DNA from: Isoetes taiwanensis
Lineage: Eukaryota > Streptophyta > Lycopodiopsida > Isoetales > Isoetaceae
Length of the DNA: 64,000 nucleotides
Assembly (NCBI GenBank): GCA_021234155.1
Contig: JAJEKV010000101.1
Coordinates: forward strand, 1,989,332 to 2,053,331
Direction: 5' to 3'
The notes beneath the pieces are model-generated. The model had not been told where the DNA came from. It saw nothing but the letters and a program-made list of their open reading frames with translations, and did no database searches. Shown one piece after another: positions 1 through 11,478 of the stretch. Both the position numbers and the translations under genes were made by a program. Numbering within the stretch: the first letter of the stretch is position 1; every line of letters starts with the position of its first letter.

Positions 1-356
1 GACATCAGCAAAAACAGCTCAGAGTGTGGAAGAGGCAAGAATATGAATTAAAAACTTATTCAGCTCATTTTTCATATTGACTTGTCTTTGATTTGTGGAT
101 TTAGGCATTTATAAGCACTGCGGCCAAAATATATCAAAAGATTGAAGAAGGTATCTTTGACGTTTCAAATGAGGTAAGTGGCTTTTATGAATCATTATCA
201 AATTTGGTATATTGCTGCAAAGAGATGCAATTGATATATTTTTTTGAATTCCAGTCATATGGAATCAAGGTTGGGTACATTGGCGGCGGAACTGGAGGTG
301 CGGGTGGTGGTAGGGGTGATGGATCGATGGCTCAAAGAGGAGGCTGCTGCAGTTAG
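1..356 (+). CDS. RABB1: RAB2-type small GTPase (RABB1), last three exons, partial
   Basis: Encodes the C-terminal part of a RAB2/RABB1 small GTPase, a family that acts in ER-Golgi vesicle traffic. Three exons join in phase: 1-34 (the TSAKTAQSVEE part of the G5 region), 105-173 (AFISTAAKIYQKIEEGIFDV) and 255-356 (SYGIKVGYIGGG, a Gly-rich linker, and a final GGCCS before TAG). The two terminal cysteines are the expected geranylgeranylation site. The first intron (35-104) begins with GC (GAG|GCAAGA) and ends TTAG; the second (174-254) begins GTAAGTG and ends CCAG. The gene starts outside the window. RAB2 family assignment rests on the SAKTAQ-VEEAF-KTAA-IY-KI pattern and the order of the tail motifs. 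Confidence 0.93.
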
Positions 357-1885
357 TTCACTCATTTTGTGATATACATGGCATCCTGAAGAAGCTATAG
401 CATTTTACAGATTTATTTTAAGGTGTCCATTTTTTATGCAGCATTTTATTATGTGAAATGTACAGTCCATTGTTTTAAGTTTGAGATTGTAGAGATTCTC
501 AATAGTATCGCTTTGAAATCATCAATTACCATGTGTGTTGGGTGAGTGACCTCATCCATGTTGGCAGCTGCAACTAATTCAGGGTATAGACATAAAGCTG
601 TTCATTTTCTATGCAACATTTTATTATGTGAAATGTACAGTCAATTGTTTAAGCTTGGGATTGTAGAGATTCTTAATTTGGTATCATCACACGTCATGTT
701 AGCAGCTGTAACTAACTTCAGGGACCAAAACACATCTTGAAGGGTGCCTTAAAGCGATGTAGCATGTGCCATACATTGGATTCATACTCAATTCTATAAT
801 CAAACTCCATCACACTTTGCAATTCAGTGATAATCATAACTAATTCTATACTAAAAGGCTCAATAACAGTTTGAGCGGGGTGATCGAGTTAGCCAACCGC
901 TAATAATGGTTCCTAAAGAAGAGGAAAAAACATTTTGCGGTAACTACCAGGTGGCTGCTTCTTTCAAAACATGGTCGACATAGAGAAAAAAACTATCCGC
1001 CAACATTTTTCAAAAGAGGGAACTAGGATTCTAATCTTGTGCCAAGAGGGGACAAGGGGGGTCATAAGTTCAAATCCCGTCTCCGCCAAAACCAAAGTTT
1101 TTAGCCTTTTCCAGTTTATGTATGAATCTCTATACCTTTATTTTATTCAAGAAGTATGTCAATATTTTAGGGAGAGCCGACAAGAGGTTCCATTAATAAC
1201 CTGAACATTTCAGTTCGTTGGAACACGTCTATGAAGTTACTAATCCTTGGATGAGGTATCCAGAGAGAAGTTATCCAATTCTCACAGTTAAATGGCTGGC
1301 AGCTGTACTTACAATTTTCTCTTAAACTTCTGAATTCCAAACAATTAGAATAGGAGCCATTACATAAATATTTAGAAATGCTTGTAATGTTGCAGCCTTC
1401 GTGGTCATCAACCAAATAAAAAGCTCGCTTGTTTGGGAGAGCATCCAATTCTCCCGTACCCAGTAGGTAGGGAAGCAAGCGGCGGTTGTGACTGAGGGTG
1501 CAGAGGCTGAGCTATGGAACTTGGTTCTTAAGTTCCAAAAGCATATTATGAACACTTTAATAAAAAAAGCAAATTGTATTATTAACACATTAATAAAAGA
1601 AGCAAATTGTATGTCGGCTTCAAAAGCTCAAAAATTGTTCATTTATATGCACATTTCTTGTTTTGAAGAACATTTAGATTTCGAATTCCTAAGGAGAAGG
1701 AACAGCAAACCCTGTGAACAATCAAGTTGTATCATGTTCCAAAATTTCTGCCTGCTACATTTAACCCGTGTGCGGACTGCCAGAAACTCTTGACTGTAGA
1801 AGCACTTCCATGTTGTACCAATTAAAATTCTGGACAAAATTTATAGGAGATTTAAATGCAGAAGCATCAACAGCATGGGAACTTT
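357..1885. other. Intergenic region between convergent RABB1 and Jagunal-like genes
   Basis: Holds the 3' regions of both flanking genes. No convincing coding sequence was found. A tRNA B-box-like word (GTTCAAATCCC, 1068-1078) followed by GTCTCCGCCA could be the remains of a tRNA-derived SINE, but no A-box or fold supports it. Confidence 0.5.
429..721 (+). repeat. Two-copy tandem repeat in the RABB1 3' region
   Basis: Two copies of a segment of about 120-155 bp lie side by side, roughly 429-582 and 602-721. Shared words include CATTTTATTATGTGAAATG and GATTGTAGAGATTCT near the start, and GCAGCTG-AACTAA-TTCAGGG at the end. The copies differ by scattered substitutions and one internal indel, so the duplication is not recent. 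Confidence 0.7.
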
Positions 1886-3131
1886 TCAGGCAGATCCTTT
1901 TTTGAATGCAAGGTTCTTCGATAAAGACATGGCTGTGGTTATTCCAACACTTTGTACCATAATAGCTAGAAAAAGAACAAACAGCAACCAATGTAAACGA
2001 CCTCTTTTTGTTAAATAAAACCTTTTCTTAAGTACAATTAATCATAAGGTACTTACCTGCAATTTCCCGAATCATAAATATCACTTGGTCTAGTGCAGTA
2101 CCACTATTACTTTTCACCTCTTCAAAGAACTGCACATCTAGAGACCACTAAAGAAACCAGATAAATAAGTCAGAAAAATGAGTCTACCACCTGTTTCTAG
2201 TTTCATGCATGTACACAAAATCAAACTATTTGTTGTCGCTTCATAGTGAGACGTAAACTTAGTATGATTTTGCAAAATAGCTTTACCTTCAAAAGCTTGC
2301 TTTTCAACATGCTTCCAAAGATGGCTACTGTCGTCAGTAGTATGTACGTCCTCAATAGAGTTGATGCACTGCCTTTCATACCTATCCATAAATAACAATA
2401 TATGAATACTTACTAAAGCATGCAAAAGATAAGCTTACTGACGTTAGGCAGACATAGAACTGTTAAAACAAATATAAGAAGAAGCTAACAAGTGCAAACT
2501 AGTGCCACAATCAATCTAAAGGTAAACCTGAAGAAAATGCGTGAACATATGGATAAGAGCATGTTCAGTTCACTCTACAGTTGGAGCTGATTTTCTCTTA
2601 AAATTATGAAAAGAATTATAAATATTATTCCAATGTGGAAGGTGTAGAACAGAAAGAATAGAGCACTTGCCAAAAGTACCGAGCAACACTGCAGCTCCTT
2701 CACAGACATAACAAAGAATGGAAACGTTATTTAAGCTTTCACCATTCAAGATGTCCCACAATGCTTTGACAATCAGAAAAGCTGCCTACAAAAATGTAAG
2801 CGGATCAAACTTTTATAAGGTCATATAAACTATCACAAGAGGGCAAAAATACCTGAACTGCTAGAATTTTTCGCATATACCGCTTTCCATCTGCTATCTT
2901 ATGATATTCTGCATAAATTCACCTCCAATACGGATTTGATGTCTAAGTGTAGTGAAATCTGAGGAACTTTATCATTAATTTAAAATATAGATCCCATCTT
3001 AAAACCAAAAGAACCTGCATCAAAGCAAATTTAACTGAAGGAAAGAACCCACTATTATCTATAGTCATACGAAAGGCATAATCAGAACCATCAGTGCCCG
3101 TCGGCCTCCCAGCTACTGCTCCAGTCTTCAT
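1886..3131 (-). CDS. Jagunal-like ER membrane protein, six coding exons
   Basis: Six exons on the minus strand join in phase to 498 nt, giving 165 residues plus stop: 3131-3071, 2908-2853, 2785-2671, 2381-2287, 2147-2057 and 1965-1886. The ATG lies just ahead of GRPTGTDGSDYAF. The GTDGSD word near the N-terminus, the length (Jagunal proteins are about 180 residues) and several hydrophobic stretches (AVQAAFLIVKALW, VLLGTF, TYILLTTVAIFG, IMVQSVGITTAM) resemble the Jagunal family, known from animals for ER organisation. The intron at 2382-2670 begins with GC (TTTTG|GCAAGT); the others start GT. The donor of the first coding exon (C|GTATGAC) was chosen because the later donor after GATGCAG breaks the frame. 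Gene structure is well supported; the family name is inferred from memory. Confidence 0.7.
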
Positions 3132-3193
3132 TATGGCTGAGATTCCGAATATGCAAACTTGCGTCCTGATGTTTTTCACAAAGAAACGACGCC

Positions 3194-4312
3194 CTAAAAT
3201 TTTCATTACTAACATTATATGCCAATACAAAATGGTACAAAATTAATTGTGCAGACATTGTGTACTGTATATATATTGAAGAGCCTATATGAAAATACGT
3301 AAGCTAGTAGTAAAATCAAACAAATAAACAAACAAACAAGGGGTTGCTTGATAGAATTGTAAGAAAAGTCAAGATGGAGGAAATAATATTAGTGGAGAAT
3401 TTGTGTGGAACGTATTGACAAAAATGAGAGTGCACCAAGTCTCTTGGACTTTATATGTCTCTGTCGTTGGATCCGTCCAGAGTGCATGTTGGGTCTCTAG
3501 GAGCCGCTCATTTCGATTGTGGCCATTTATTATGATTGGGGGTGCCTGTAACTTTTAAATATAAAATACAAATACATCTAAGGTTTTAGAATATAAAATA
3601 AGGAGACTTGAACCTAATGAGGGTGCGTATGATTTTGAAATAAAAAATACACATGCACCTAAGGTTTTTGAATGTAAAGTATGAGCACTCGAACCTTTGC
3701 CAAAATAATTCAAGTTTTTTAATAAAACTATTTTGGCCAATGCAACCAACGCGTTATCATGATTATTTTTGGGGTGCCCTTAGAGCAAAACCTTGCTCGT
3801 GTAGGTAAAAAATATATTTCAGGTATATTATAGTACATACCCAAATATTCTTTGTATCTAGCCTAAACCTATTGTTGCAGGTAACTTGCCCGTTCGTGTC
3901 TCCAGAAAAGAATATGAAGCTCTTCAGTTCGAGCTCACAGCTATCTTCTAGGTTGTGATTTATGGTAAGATGTTCCCAACTTCTTCTCTACTAGGTTCTG
4001 CTTTGCTTTCTACATCTAGGTTGCAGACCATCCATTAAGCATCGAGAGGTTTGAGATAACCTACGTTCATCATTTACAGGTCCTAAATATATAGTGCATA
4101 CCTGCAGGCACATGTATATAGAATAGACCATTCGTTATGGTATTCCTTCCTCTGTGTTTTGATGGAATCGCAACTTCTTGGTAACCCTGGTGCATCATTT
4201 TCGTTTCCTGTCTGCAGAGAATCTCAAAGAAGCATGGAAGAATCTACTGGCAAATCCGTTCTGGATGGAGTGCACATTTCCATGAAACGTAAATAAGCTT
4301 TCCATAGATGCA
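3194..4312. other. Upstream region of the Jagunal-like gene, with a two-copy repeat
   Basis: Probably contains the 5' UTR and promoter of the minus-strand gene. Two related segments, about 3556-3615 and 3640-3700, share the order 'AAATA-ACA-ATGCA/ACATC-CTAAGGTTTT' then an AT-rich word and 'CTTGAACC/CTCGAACC', as a tandem duplication of about 90 bp. No coding exon could be supported. Confidence 0.4.
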
Positions 4313-4563
4313 ATGGTGTCTCAATTGAAACGATGTAGGGATGCGGAAGAAGGTAAGAGGATCCATAAAATTATGTAAAATGGATTAGGACATGTTAGAT
4401 ATATGCACAATCTTGTAATCCAAATGTATGGTAAAGATGGAGCCTCAGAACATGCATGTGAAGTTTTGATGGTATACAGTCAAGAAATTCCTTTTCTTGG
4501 AGCATAATAATTGGGGCTTATGTTCAATATGGAGAGTTAGAAGAGGGTGCCAATGTGATTTAG
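4313..4563 (+). pseudogene. PPR protein fragment, frameshifted
   Basis: Decayed piece of a pentatricopeptide repeat gene, a family of organellar RNA-binding and editing proteins. The reading starts MVSQLKRCRDAEEGKRIHK and passes an in-frame stop (TAA after HKIM). It continues NGLGHVRYMHNLVIQMYGK and then shifts frame near 4468, where VFDGIQSRNSFSWSIIIGAY follows in the next frame. The order 'G-IH...N-LI-MYGKCG....VF--I--RN-FSW--II-AY' is typical of PLS-class PPRs. At least one stop and one frameshift mean it is not functional as it stands. Only about two repeats remain. Confidence 0.75.
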
Positions 4564-5289
4564 ACAAATGCATGTTTAAGATGTTGTTATATGCAACATG
4601 ATGATCATAGCATATGCTCAACAAGGTTTGTTGGATTAAGCCTGTGGCGAACCTATACGATGCTCCCATTGTATAAATACGAAAAATCCCCTTCTCCCAA
4701 CACTATCACTAGGAAAGACCCTCGGTTGGACTCGGACCACTTGTGATGGCCAAGTATCCGAACGAAAAACACAGTGTCATTGGCTTCATTCCCCCTCTGA
4801 GATATCCTATACAGCGGTAGTGTACGTACTTGTTAGCACCTAGCAACACTATATATAAGTAATATACCATCTTGAAGGGTAGCCCATCCATCATCACTAT
4901 CACATAAACATATATATGCATCAGAAATGAGGGTTCTACCCTGGGCTTAGACTCAAGGGGGTCAAGTGATAGTCAATGCCTCTAGATAACAACAAACAGG
5001 GCCATAACAATGGCATTGGTTGGCATAGAACTTTGGCTAAGGTCGTCCATTCCATCCATCCCTCTTGTGTGTACAATTTGCAGATAGGCTGAAACATGCT
5101 ATGCCGTGATTGTAGCCTTCGGGAGATGTAATCCCAGGGAGTCACCTTATGGAACTACTCTGGACTACATCTCATCGGTCCGATGAGGCAAAATAGGAGC
5201 ACAATGATTTCGTGGGTGGCTAGAGGATTGTGGCGACACACGTCCGTACCCAACTTAAACTCCCCTCCCACCTCAAAAAAAAAAAAAAA
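4564..5289. other. Unannotated stretch
   Basis: Short open frames only, mostly on the minus strand, with no family resemblance seen. It ends in an A-run (5275-5289) that abuts the 2.7 kb repeat. Confidence 0.3.
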
Positions 5290-7992
5290 CCCTGCAACAG
5301 CTAGTCCAAGCAACAACTCTACTAGCAGTACAAGCTACATCAGTCAATCCCTCAGTAGCCTTATCGTTCCATACAATAATCGAGCAGACTAAAGATGGTG
5401 CATCATACAATGGTCAAAAAGTTAAATAACTTTAGAATTTTTCCTAAATTTCAATGGCCCAATACTATTCATCTCGCATGTTCCACCAAAAGGACCTTTC
5501 TATGGTCTAATTCTATTTTTCCATGCAGGTTACAGCAAAATTCCATACGTTCCATAACTTTAGCCATTTACTATCTTTTTCATTATCAAGTTCCACACTT
5601 GCAAGTAACTTTAAACATTTGATCTTAAGCCATGCACTTGCATGTTTACCCCATAAAATTATGCTTGCATAATACACGTATCAATAAAGCATCTCTTTCG
5701 CATCTTTGCTGATCCTTATACTCCTATTTGTATCTTGAAAACGTTTTCTATTCGGATCATGCAGAGCTTAAGATATTTGTTTAATAACCTTTCATAGGTT
5801 CTCGACAATGGAATCCCTTTATCCCATGCATTTTCTAAGCCAGGCTACAAGTCTTAGAAAATGCTCTATTTATTTTATCACAATATAAACTTGTTCATAT
5901 TCTTATTCTTTATAGATTTACAAGGTTTTTCACTTGCATGCAACATGCAATTTATGTTCAAATCTCTGGTTTATTTTAATTTAGGAACAGAGCCATGTAT
6001 CTACACCACATAACCCTTAACTTTAGGGTGGTCTATGGTTGAAACAACATCTAAATCAAGTTATCCATTCTAAATTATAATTTACATGTCTTTTGTCTCC
6101 ACATATTGTGGATCTCACAGATAATATTTACTACGTAATCCTCAATAAACACTCGCGCATGTGTCAGATAAAAGTAGTACCTTAATTGCAAAGAAGGAGA
6201 ATACAACGTTAACTTAGTTTTTCTTTTCCGCAAAATCTATTGCCCTACAAGTACACACGCTTTGGAGCCAAATGTACTTTGTTTGTGTTGAGCTTCGTAA
6301 CCACATGCTCTACTACTATTTCATGCTATTTAACAACGCAATGCTTTGCGTAAATAGAAAACCATTTACTTCTAGTGTTTTAACATAATCAAAGATACCC
6401 TGAATGCAACTTCCTGTAATTAGCTTGTAAGGCATTCCATATATGTATTCAAGCAGCCTGAATAAGCAGTTCTTCAACCACCACGCTTTTTGTTTGATCC
6501 ATGCAATCCTTTGAGCTAGAACACACCATAACAGCAAAACCAGCACAATGGGAGAAGAATACCACGTACCTGCAGCCAATCAAGTAAACATTAGCGATAA
6601 TCTCGGTAATGATACAAGGGCCAAAAGGTACTTTGGGTAATTCTTGGCTTTTCGCCCCTCACCCATTGTACCTTTTGCTCTTGATTAGTAAAAGCCTACT
6701 AAGAAAGCATAAATCAAATCAAAAAGCTTTGTCCAGAAAAAACTTACACCTTGTTACCATTTAAGATGTAAAACTTGGACTCTTTTCCACAGATACATAA
6801 TCTATAAGACATACACGTCTGATTTCATGGACAAAATAAACAGATCTATTTTCCTTTTTATCGAAAGCATTTGTAAGTTAAGAATTTTTTGCGTTGATAT
6901 AGCACTATCGCTACTATACACTTAGTTCAAAGCCCCCGCTATTTTAAATCGCCCTTCTTGGAACATCCCTTAAACGGGCACACATTAATGCCTTCCTTAA
7001 GAAATTCAGAAATCATTTTGCTTGCATAGTATTCTATCTCAACAAGCAAAGCAAAGCATCCAGAGATACAATTGTATGATAACAAACACCTTCCTAATAT
7101 CCGCCATTTGTTCTTAAATGTAAAAATACGTGCATCATGAAGGCATACCGACTTCGTTGTAATAAGAGCCTATATCCTTATCAAAATATTTTTGAGATAT
7201 CTTGGTCAGCATTTGCATTTATTTTGTGAGAACCGCTTGTCTTCTATTGAAGCCTCCACTGCTCATGCTATACGTGCAATACCGCCATCCGCTTTTGTAT
7301 CTGCTTTCACACATTCATACTTTGCATCTATTCATCATTTTTTCTTCTCTACAATGGCTATATTCTCGTGGGCATGCATGCGATCGCAGTCATAAGCCGC
7401 GACATGAACCCTACATACGCACGCCATATCATATTTCAAGAGCTAAGAGCTTTTTGAGAAATTCGACCCAATAAGCTTTTAATTTTTAGGCATATTTAAT
7501 TTTTACATATCTTTTTGCCAAGCTATGATATTATCCATTAAAAAATCTTCAATCATAAATAATGGTCGTGATGCCAAAGATTTGCTTTTCAGGTCCAAAA
7601 GCATTTTAACCCTAGATTATGCATTTAATTTTTCGGGCCTTTAGTAGCCAAAATATTTCAATGTCCTATAGATCATTTTCTTTAGATATTCAACTTTGGC
7701 ATATTCAACTTTGGCATATCATGCCTAAGCCTTACCATTCTCCATAGCATGTAATACCATTCTTCAATTAATCCATAGTTCTTTCCCTGGGTTTTTGTCT
7801 TGCATATTGCTCAAATCACCTGCATGTTCGATATTTCTTAGCACATAATGCTCTACTTGAGTTAACTCATATGTCCTTCCCAATATGTTGGTTTTGCCTT
7901 ATGTAGGCATAGGCACCAGACACAAGCGTATACCCAGCACCAACTTGGTTTGCATTTTTTAACACTTGTTAATACATGTTCATGTACATAAC
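5290..7992 (+). repeat. 2.7 kb direct repeat, copy A (uninterrupted)
   Basis: Begins after an A-run with CCCTGCAACAGCTAG and ends with GTACATAACAT before another A-run. The same sequence is found at 8687-10539 and continues at 22917-23757. Copy A keeps the intact join AGCCTATATCCTTATC at about 7167-7182, the empty site of the large transposon that splits copy B. Differences from copy B cluster at CTG and CAG words (see findings). A 17 bp local duplication (ATTCAACTTTGGCATAT) occurs near 7690 only in this copy. Confidence 0.9.
6316..6579 (-). CDS. Short hydrophobic-start ORF in repeat copy A, unrecognised
   Basis: 87-codon frame starting MAAGTWYSSPIVLVLLLWCV with a single likely membrane anchor, then a Trp-rich segment (IAWIKQKAWWLKN). 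An almost identical frame lies in copy B (9679-9942), with only four residue changes. A membrane anchor followed by a basic/Trp-rich stretch would fit the first exon of a membrane-anchored enzyme such as a P450, but no diagnostic motif is present. It may be an exon carried within the repeat. Function unknown. Confidence 0.25.
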   Translation of the reverse strand: MAAGTWYSSPIVLVLLLWCVLAQRIAWIKQKAWWLKNCLFRLLEYIYGMPYKLITGSCIQGIFDYVKTLEVNGFLFTQSIALLNSMK

Positions 7993-8686
7993 ATAAAAAA
8001 AATCCTACCTCCAGCCGTAGGATTATTTTAGACCCCTATTTTTCTTTCTTTAGAAAAAAAACCTCATTTTACTGTAACTATAGGTGGGTGCACCCCTACT
8101 TGTTACAGTAGGGGTCTGCCATAACCCTATAGTTCCTTTACGCCCAACACCAGATGTGTACTCAAATATTTCACAGATTTGAAATGATACCTTTATAGTC
8201 AATTGCGGCATAGCATAACATGGTCAAATGGCATGCTAGCATTTCCTTAATAATCAGTTGCAGCTCAGCTTAGCATGGTCAAATAGCATGCTAGCATTAT
8301 TTTTAGGATTCTCATAGCAAAGCATGGTCCAATGGCATGCCAGCATATTTTGCTTGTAGCTACTTTCGATTTTAGAATGTTCAGATTATGATCATCCATT
8401 CTCTTTCTATTATTATTCAATTCAAGATAAAGCCGAATATATATTCATCAAGCTTTCATAGATTATGCCAAAATAGAATTTGCCATGCAAAACTTTGTCA
8501 TACCTATTGCATAACTCCAAAATGGTGGCATAAACTCCAGATTATATTATGTCTGAACTTCATCATCCTGAAATTATAGTATCAGCTCCATTAATACTTT
8601 TCAAAATATAAAGTTTTGCTCGTTTTCATACCAATAGATATGATGCATCACTGGTAAGACCAATGAAATGAAATATCTAAAAAAAA
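7993..8686. other. Spacer between the two 2.7 kb repeats, with a hairpin and a three-copy motif
   Basis: A nested hairpin lies at 8076-8134: outer arms AACTATAGG / CCTATAGTT, inner arms ACCCCTACT / AGTAGGGGT around TGTTAC. From about 8213 to 8345 the motif 'AGCATGGTCAAATGGCATGC' and near copies recur three times at roughly 50-60 bp spacing. No gene seen. Confidence 0.7.
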
Positions 8687-10539
8687 CCCTGCAACAGCTA
8701 GTCCAAGCAACAACTCTACTAGCAGTACAAGCTACATCAGTCAATCCCTCAGTAGCCTTATCATTCCATACAATAATCGAGCAGACTAAAGATGGTGCAT
8801 CATACAATGGTCAAAAAGTTAAATAACTTTAGAATTTTTCCTAAATTTCAATGGCCCAATACTATTCATCTCGCATGTTCCACCAAAAGGACCTTTCTAT
8901 GGTCTAATTCTATTTTTCCATGCAGGTTACAGCAAAATTCCATACGTTCCATAACTTTAGCCATTTACTATCTTTTTCATTATCAAGTTCCACACTTGCA
9001 AGTAACTTTAAACATTTGATCTTAAGCCATGCACTTGCATGTTTACCCCATAAAATTATGCTTGCATAATACAGATCCTTATACTCCTATTTGTATCTTG
9101 AAAAAGTTTTCTATTCGGATCATGCAGAGCTTAAGATATTTGTTTAATAACCTTTCATAGGTTCTCGACAATGGAATCCCTTTATCCCATGCATTTTCTA
9201 AGCCAGGCTACAAGTCTTAGAAAATGCTCTATTTATTTTATCACAATATAAACTTGTTCATATTCTTATTCTTTACAGATTTACAAGGTTTTTCACTTGC
9301 ATGCAACATGCAATTTATGTTCAAATCTCTGGTCTATTTTAATTTAGGAACAGAGGCATGTATCTACACCACATAACCCTTAACTTTAGGGTGGTCTATG
9401 GTTGAAACAACATCTAAATCAAGTTATCCATTCTAAATTATAATTTACATGTCTTTTGTCTCCACATATTGTGGATCTGCTGCATAATATTTACTACAGA
9501 ATCCTGCTGAAACACTCGCTTATGTCTGTATAAAAGTAGTACCTTAATTGCAAAGAAGGAGAATACAACGTTAACTTAGTTTTTCTTTTCTGGCAAAATC
9601 TATTGCCCTACAAGTACACACAGTTTTGGAGCCAAATGTACCTGTTTGTGTTGAGCTTCAGAACCATATGCTCTACTACTATTTCATGCTATTTAACAGC
9701 GCAATGCTTTGCGTAAATAGAAAACCATTTACTTCTAGTGTTTTAACATAATCAAAGATACGCTGAATGCAACTTCCTGTAAGTAGCTTGTAAGGCATTC
9801 CATATATGTATTCAATCAGCCTGAATAAGCAGTTCTTCAACCACCACGCTTTTTGTTTGATCCATGCAATCCTTTGAGCTAGAACACACCATAACAGCAA
9901 AACCAGCACAATGGGAGAAGAATACCACGTACCTGCAGCCAATCAAGTAAACATTAGCGATAATCTCGGTAATGATACAAGGGCCAAAAGGTACTTTGGG
10001 TAATTCTTGGCTTTTCGCCCCTCACCCATTGTACCTTTTGCTCTTGATTAGTAAAAGCCTACTAAGAAAGCATAAATCAAATCAAAAAGCTTTGTCCAGA
10101 AAAAACTTACACCTTGTTACCATTTAAGATGTAAAACTTGGACTCTTTTCCACAGATACATAATCTATAAGACATACACGTCTGATTTCATGGACAAAAT
10201 AAACAGATCTATTTTCCTTTTTATCAGAGCATTTGTAAGCTAAGAATTTTTTTGCAGTGATATAGCACTACTGCTACTATACACTTAGTTCAAAGCCCTG
10301 CTATTTTAAATCTGCCCTTCTTGGAACATCCCTTAAACTGGCACACATTAATGCCTTCCTTAAGAAATTCAGGAAATCATTTTGCTTGCATAGTATTCTA
10401 TCTGAACAAGCAAAGCAAAGCATCTGTAGATACAATTGTATGATAACAAACACCTTCCTAATATCTACCATTTGTTCTTAAATGTGAAAATACAGATCAT
10501 GAAGGCATACCTGGACTTCGTTGTAATAAGAGCCTATAT
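8687..10539 (+). repeat. 2.7 kb direct repeat, copy B, left part
   Basis: Matches 5290-7175 closely in the same orientation and stops where the 12.4 kb transposon starts. It resumes at 22917. A 49 bp stretch present in copy A after CTTGCATAATACA (near 5674) is missing here. Confidence 0.9.
9679..9942 (-). CDS. Short hydrophobic-start ORF in repeat copy B, unrecognised
   Basis: Counterpart of the frame at 6316-6579, 87 codons, same start and stop, four residue differences. The frame stays open in both copies although the surrounding DNA has indels. This hints at recent duplication or at former coding function. Not identified. Confidence 0.25.
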   Translation of the reverse strand: MAAGTWYSSPIVLVLLLWCVLAQRIAWIKQKAWWLKNCLFRLIEYIYGMPYKLLTGSCIQRIFDYVKTLEVNGFLFTQSIALLNSMK

Positions 10540-10571
10540 AACCATCATTCAATTAAATTGGGATTATGTCT
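10540..10571 (+). repeat. Left terminal inverted repeat of the 12.4 kb element
   Basis: 32 bp, starting AACCATCATTC and ending GGGATTATGTCT. Identical to the reverse complement of 22885-22916. Weaker similarity (ATTCCAAAATT versus AATTTTGGGAT) continues inward for about 15 bp. Confidence 0.93.
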
Positions 10572-10867
10572 ATTCCAAAATTGCGCCGTATGAGCATTTT
10601 ATTGACCATTATATTGAATTAACCACACTTTTGCACTGTGTTCATTTTCGGGCTGGGAATATGCATTTTATGTGAAAATGCAAAGGCATTCAAATATTCG
10701 ATGCAAATGACCCATATTATGACAGAATGTAGGCAGTTGAAAAAGCAGGAAATTGCCTATTAATTCGCACATTCACGGACGACAACGAAATCTAAACAAT
10801 GAAATTGTAAAGCTTTACGAGTAAATAACAACAAGCAAGTTGCTACAAAACAGAGATTTTCGTGGTT

Positions 10868-10890
10868 CAAATCGCGCGTGGCGCGATTTG
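10868..10890. repeat. Perfect CG-rich palindrome, first of a dispersed set
   Basis: Arms CAAATCGCGC / GCGCGATTTG around GTG. Variants recur at 12167-12190, 14289-14308, 14321-14343, 14408-14421, 14469-14489, 14530-14548, 17409-17433, about 17958-17972, 18005-18024 and 18061-18076, all within this element. An unaltered-looking half site, AAATCAGCGCC, is near 16514. Confidence 0.75.
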
Positions 10891-11478
10891 CTTGGCATAA
10901 ATAACGCATTACAATAGAACATAAACTACAAAACTAATCGATTCATCGTCCCCTCAGCGCCGCAGCGGTCCCCGAGATCCCGCCGATCATGAACAAACCA
11001 TGCTCGATTCCATATAAGATGGATTACAACATCAAAGGGATCAGGATAGAAGCGACAGATTCATAGCAACGACATCAAGCCAGCCCCGGTTCTATTTCTA
11101 GTTCGCGGCACCCCGCAGAGGTCCGCGATGGTTCATCTTGCGTGTAATAGAATGTGCCATAATAACAAGGAGAAGGCGGAGACCGAAGCCGATTCAGTGG
11201 GCTATTTCATGCATACCTATTTATACACACCAAAATTATTGATATACCTACAAATTATGCAAGTATAACAAACCGTATTACATAATATAAAAAAATAATA
11301 CGCATTACGTAACCAATAATGCCGATAAAAGAACACAATATATATTCAAAACCTTTCAGATAAAGTATATTTCATATTCAAAACTTTTTGGAAAGTGTAT
11401 TTCCCAGATACATATATATCAAAAAGTTCCCTTTCTAGGACGATTTTCTCAAGTTCCCTCGTCAATTTCCCCGTCCGA

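Noticed and set aside
1043-1090. tRNA gene at the GTTCAAATCCC word
   Set aside because: Only the B-box resembles a tRNA. No A-box or acceptor pairing was found.
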